45,143 nt of DNA, from positions 1 to 45,143 of the forward strand of contig NZ_VWXD01000020.1 in NCBI RefSeq assembly GCF_011752625.1, given 5' to 3'. Each line of letters opens with the position of its first letter. Position 1 is the stretch's first letter. A program made the translations under genes and the position numbers. This document shows positions 41,749 through 45,143 of the stretch, in pieces. The stretch comes from Candidatus Pantoea formicae. GTDB lineage: Bacteria; Pseudomonadota; Gammaproteobacteria; Enterobacterales; Enterobacteriaceae. Below the pieces are notes generated by a model. The model was not told the origin of the DNA, made no database searches, and was given only the letters and a program-made list of their open reading frames with translations.

Positions 41749-43848
41749 TCACACTGCACGTGCCTCGATAATGCTCTCGGCCACATTGCGCGGCGCTTCC
41801 GCGTAATGCGCAAACTCCATGCTGTAGGTCGCGCGGCCCTGCGACATGGATCGCAGCGTAGTAGCGTAGCCAAACATCTCTGACAACGGCACTTCAGCGC
41901 GAATGATGCGTGCACCAAATCGCTCATCCATGCCTTGCAGCGTCCCGCGACGTGATGAGAGGTCACCCATCACCCCACCGGCATACTCTTCTGGCGTCTC
42001 CACTTCCACCTGCATCACCGGCTCAAGGATCACCGGGTCAGCCTGTTTAGCTGCCGCTTTGAAACCAAAAATCGCCGCCATACGGAACGCCATTTCCGAG
42101 GAGTCGACATCGTGATACGAACCGAAGGTCAGTGTGGCCTTGAGATCCACCACTGGATAGCCCGCCAGCACGCCGGAATTCAGCGCTTCGCGAATCCCCT
42201 TCTCCACCGAAGGAATGAACTCGCGCGGGACTACGCCGCCTTTGGTGGCATCTTCAAAGGCAAAACCTGCGCCTGCTGCCTGCGGCTCCAGTGTCAGCAC
42301 CACATGACCATACTGCCCTTTACCGCCCGACTGACGCACAAACTTGCCTTCCACATCACGCACCGTTTTACGGATGGTTTCGCGATAGGTGACCTGTGGC
42401 CGACCAATATTGGCTTCCACACCGAATTCACGCTTCATGCGATCAACGATGATCTCCAGATGCAACTCACCCATACCGGAGATAATTGTCTGCCCCGACT
42501 CTTCATCAGTGTGCAGGCGGAATGACGGATCTTCTGCAGCCAAACGCTGCAACGCCAGCCCCATTTTCTCCTGATCTGCCTTGGTTTTCGGCTCAATCGA
42601 CAGAGAGATTACCGGGTCCGGGAACTCCATACGTTCCAGCGTGATCACCGCATTCGGATCGCACAGCGTTTCGCCCGTGGTCACCTCTTTTAAACCGACA
42701 CAGGCTGCTATATCACCCGCGCGAATTTCCTCGATTTCGATACGATCGTTAGCCTGCATCTGCACGATACGTCCGATGCGCTCCTTACGCCCTTTCACCG
42801 CATTCCACACGCTGTCGCCTTTGCGTAAGACACCGGAGTAGACACGCACGAAGGTGAGTTGGCCCACATAGGGATCGCTCATCAGTTTGAAGGCCAGCGC
42901 CGAGAACGGTTCATCGTCATCAGCATGGCGTTCATCGTGTTCGCCTTTTTCGTTCACACCGGAAACCGGCGGCACGTCCAGCGGTGAAGGCATCAGCTCA
43001 ATTACGGCATCAAGCATGCGCTGCACACCTTTGTTTTTGAACGCACTACCGCACAGCATCGGCTGGATCTCGCCAATCAGAGTGCGTTGACGTAATCCGG
43101 CTATCACCTCTTCTTCGCTGAGATCGCCCTGATCCAGATAGCGATCCATCAGCGCCTCACTGGCTTCCGCCGCCGCAGCGACCATGTTTTCTCGCCATTC
43201 TGCGGCCAGCGCCTGCAACTCATCGGGGATCGGCGCATAGCTGAACGTCATGCCCTGGCTGGCATCATCCCAATAAATAGCGCGCATCTTGTTGAGATCG
43301 ACCACACCAGAGAAGTGCTCCTCCGCACCAATGGGAATCACAATCGGCACTGGGTTGGCATTCAGGCGATCTTTCATCATCTGCACCACACGGAAGAAGT
43401 CCGCACCTTGGCGATCCATCTTGTTGACGAAGGCAATGCGCGGTACGTGGTACTTGTTGGCTTGGCGCCATACGGTTTCCGACTGTGGCTGTACGCCACC
43501 CACAGCGTCATACACCATGACGGCGCCATCCAGCACGCGCATGGATCGCTCCACTTCGATGGTGAAATCCACGTGTCCGGGCGTGTCAATGATGTTGATG
43601 CGGTGCGGCGTAAAGCTGCCATCCATGCCCGGCCAATAGCAGCTCACCGCCGCCGAGGTGATGGTAATGCCACGCTCCTGCTCCTGCGCCATCCAGTCGG
43701 TGGTTGCCGCGCCATCGTGCACTTCACCCAACTTATGGCTCATTCCGGTGTAAAACAGGATGCGCTCGGTGGTGGTGGTTTTACCGGCATCGATGTGCGC
43801 GGAGATGCCGATATTGCGATAACGTTCGATAGGTAGGGGTCGGGGCAT
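41749..43848 (-). CDS. Elongation factor G paralogue (second-copy type)
   Basis: 699 residues, five-domain EF-G. It has the GTPase motifs AHIDAGKTTTT (G1, about residue 17), DTPGH (G3) and NKMDRQGADF (G4), the switch I GITITSAAVS, and domain IV GKFVRQSGGKGQYGHVV. It is not flanked by rpsL/rpsG/tufA, so it is not the str-operon fusA. It differs from E. coli EF-G at many positions (start MPRPLPIERYRN; shorter domain IV/V joins) and resembles FusA2-type second copies of gamma-proteobacteria. It may serve ribosome recycling or stress translation. Single gene with its own terminator. Confidence 0.88.
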   Translation of the reverse strand: MPRPLPIERYRNIGISAHIDAGKTTTTERILFYTGMSHKLGEVHDGAATTDWMAQEQERGITITSAAVSCYWPGMDGSFTPHRINIIDTPGHVDFTIEVERSMRVLDGAVMVYDAVGGVQPQSETVWRQANKYHVPRIAFVNKMDRQGADFFRVVQMMKDRLNANPVPIVIPIGAEEHFSGVVDLNKMRAIYWDDASQGMTFSYAPIPDELQALAAEWRENMVAAAAEASEALMDRYLDQGDLSEEEVIAGLRQRTLIGEIQPMLCGSAFKNKGVQRMLDAVIELMPSPLDVPPVSGVNEKGEHDERHADDDEPFSALAFKLMSDPYVGQLTFVRVYSGVLRKGDSVWNAVKGRKERIGRIVQMQANDRIEIEEIRAGDIAACVGLKEVTTGETLCDPNAVITLERMEFPDPVISLSIEPKTKADQEKMGLALQRLAAEDPSFRLHTDEESGQTIISGMGELHLEIIVDRMKREFGVEANIGRPQVTYRETIRKTVRDVEGKFVRQSGGKGQYGHVVLTLEPQAAGAGFAFEDATKGGVVPREFIPSVEKGIREALNSGVLAGYPVVDLKATLTFGSYHDVDSSEMAFRMAAIFGFKAAAKQADPVILEPVMQVEVETPEEYAGGVMGDLSSRRGTLQGMDERFGARIIRAEVPLSEMFGYATTLRSMSQGRATYSMEFAHYAEAPRNVAESIIEARAV

Positions 43849-44061
43849 GATGCGTCCTTAGTCTGTTCGACTGGAAAAGTGGGCGAGCACCATTGCCCGC
43901 CGCTGCGCAACAGCATAGACCTATTGTACGAGTAAATACGAACAGTTTGAGCCTTTTCTAACCATCGGGAAAATCTTGCATTGAATTCAGCATTTACGGG
44001 CTGGCAAGCTTAGGTTCTGCGATTTATGGTAAGGGTTCCACTCTCTATGGGAAATCTAACC

Positions 44062-44979
44062 ATGCGCATTCTGGTTGTCGGCGCCGGTGCCACCGGCGGG
44101 TATTTCGGTGCGCGTCTGGCGCAAGCGGGACGTGATGTGACTTTTCTGGTGCGTGAGCGCCGTTTTCATCAGCTGCAACAAAATGGCCTGGTGCTGAAAA
44201 CGCCCAACGGTACGGAAGTGCTTCAACCGCAGCTGGCGCAAACCGGCAAGCTTACAGGCCAGTTTGATCTGATTATCCTGACGGTGAAAAGCTTCGGCCT
44301 GGAACAGGCAATTGCAGATATCGCACCGGCAGTGGGGCCAGACACGTTAATCATGCCGATTCTCAACGGTATGCGCCATATTGATACGCTGCGCGCGCGC
44401 TTTGGTGACAAGGTGATTGGCGGCCTGTGCAAAATCAATGCAACGCTGGGCGAACAAGGTGAAGTGGTGCAAATGACACCGTTGCACATTCTCTATTACG
44501 GTGCGCTGGATGGTCACAATGATGCGCGTTTGCAGCGCGTCGATGAGACATTGAAGATAGCGCAGTTTGATACGGTGTTTGCCGATAACATTATCAGCGA
44601 GCTGTGGGAGAAATGGCTGCTGCTGAGTACCTTGGGTGCAGTGTGCTGTATTGCGCGGGGTAATACGCAGCAGGTATTGCGTTCCCAAGGCGGAGAGGCG
44701 CTGTTGCAGGGGATTTTCGCCGAGGTGCTTTCAGTGCTCAGTGCTGACGGCTATCAGGAGCGGCCAGCGGTAACGGCCAAAATTTATGAGACGCTGAATA
44801 ATCCGCAAGTCGCGATGACCTCGTCGATGTATCGCGATTTAACCCAAGGTTATGAGATTGAGGCGGATCAGGTGATTGGTGATCTGTTGGTGCGCGGTGC
44901 GCGCAGTGGTGTGGTGACGCCGTTGCTGAATGCGGTGTATGTGAATTTGCAGGTGTATTTGCAGAACCGCAGCGCATAA
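44062..44979 (+). CDS. 2-dehydropantoate 2-reductase (ketopantoate reductase) family
   Basis: 305 residues from MRILVVGAGATGGYFGARLAQAGRD (NADP-binding GxGxxG). The PanE/ApbA C-terminal helices contain NIISELWEKWLLLSTLGA, the catalytic Lys region and TSSMYRDLTQGYEIEADQVIGDLLVRG. The family reduces ketopantoate to pantoate in pantothenate synthesis. Enterobacteria usually have panE elsewhere, so this may be a paralogue acting on another 2-keto acid. Start at 44062 is preferred over the 44026 alternative on homology; the ribosome site is weak. Confidence 0.87.
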   Translation: MRILVVGAGATGGYFGARLAQAGRDVTFLVRERRFHQLQQNGLVLKTPNGTEVLQPQLAQTGKLTGQFDLIILTVKSFGLEQAIADIAPAVGPDTLIMPILNGMRHIDTLRARFGDKVIGGLCKINATLGEQGEVVQMTPLHILYYGALDGHNDARLQRVDETLKIAQFDTVFADNIISELWEKWLLLSTLGAVCCIARGNTQQVLRSQGGEALLQGIFAEVLSVLSADGYQERPAVTAKIYETLNNPQVAMTSSMYRDLTQGYEIEADQVIGDLLVRGARSGVVTPLLNAVYVNLQVYLQNRSA

Positions 44980-45024
44980 ATGCGGCATTTGAACCTCTGC
45001 GGATTTTTGCCAGGTGCGCATAAA

Positions 45025-45143
45025 GGTACAAACCGGGCACATGGGTAACACTTTAGACCGGGCACATGGGTAACAGTTATAAATGGCATAGCAGAGGAGA
45101 CTCACTATGCCCTGGAATGAGACTGTTACCATGCAACGCCTCG
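45025..45143 (+). mobile_element. 5' end of IS481-type insertion sequence (right edge, partial)
   Basis: Inverted copy of the left edge. The tip starts at about 45025 (GGTACAAACCGGGCAC), with the doubled 19-bp motif at 45032-45050 and 45057-45075. Sequence outside the tip differs between the two copies, so the boundary is real. Inserted about 45 bp after the reductase gene. Confidence 0.75.
45107..45143 (+). CDS. IS481-family transposase, N-terminal fragment
   Basis: Starts at ATG 45107 behind GAGGAGA and runs off the right edge; visible residues MPWNETVTMQRL are identical to the left copy. Confidence 0.65.
   Translation, partial: MPWNETVTMQRL

Noticed and set aside
43315..43836. 173-residue frame opposite the EF-G-like gene
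   Set aside because: Antisense shadow of a strongly conserved coding sequence; His/Arg-rich composition typical of such shadows.
1..45143. CRISPR arrays, rRNA genes, phage structural genes, riboswitches
   Set aside because: Looked for regularly spaced repeats and characteristic motifs; none seen.

Overview
The window reads as chromosome of an Enterobacterales plant or environment associate, most like Pantoea/Erwinia. Evidence: a nac-cbl pair with a textbook nitrogen-control promoter, a tRNA-Asn next to it, about 50-55% GC by eye, and proteins that look enterobacterial throughout. Both ends lie inside the same IS481-type insertion sequence in opposite orientation (about 120 bp shared, 8-127 against 45024-45143). 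The window is therefore probably a contig or segment cut at a repeated IS, and the flanking order is unknown.

Layout. 183-2475: the LysR regulators Cbl and Nac, with a sigma-54 promoter and an NtrC site. 2935-6421: a three-gene sugar (inositol/ribose-type) ABC importer. 6882-7393: tRNA-Asn with its promoter, followed by a decayed P4-type integrase, which marks an old island site. 7499-14106: an aromatic-acid cluster of exported type I dehydroquinase, exported QuiC-like beta-helix dehydratase, DUF554 membrane protein, UbiX-type flavin prenyltransferase and UbiD-type decarboxylase, with a divergent LysR regulator. 14242-16964: an LprI-like exported protein, a broken PKHD-type hydroxylase and an MFS transporter. 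17788-18448: a HigBA-type toxin-antitoxin pair.

18617-24852: an NtaA-type flavin monooxygenase, an M20 deacylase and a MetNIQ-type importer, with a divergent TetR regulator. 24926-27156: a FAD aldonolactone-oxidase-like protein next to a family-8 glycosyltransferase. 27253-27870: HicB with a frameshifted HicA. 27926-32665: LysR, GST, a luciferase-like oxidoreductase, a membrane desaturase and an overlapping PhnD-like protein. 32772-41525: a peptide-type ABC importer with a second NtaA-type monooxygenase, a GNAT acetyltransferase and two paralogous binding proteins. 41749-44979: a second-copy EF-G and a ketopantoate reductase.

Two systems stand out. (1) Periplasmic 3-dehydroquinate -> 3-dehydroshikimate -> protocatechuate enzymes (as in Acinetobacter QuiB/QuiC) sit in one apparent operon with a prenyl-FMN decarboxylase. 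This suggests a route from quinate/shikimate-type compounds to catechol. (2) An acetyltransferase, two flavin monooxygenases, a deacylase and two importers are split over two loci. They look like an N-acetylation / oxidative cleavage / deacetylation pathway for S-substituted cysteines or related organosulfur compounds. Three of their upstream regions share one conserved element (core AAAACGA-N0/1-AATAGTG), which suggests a common regulon.
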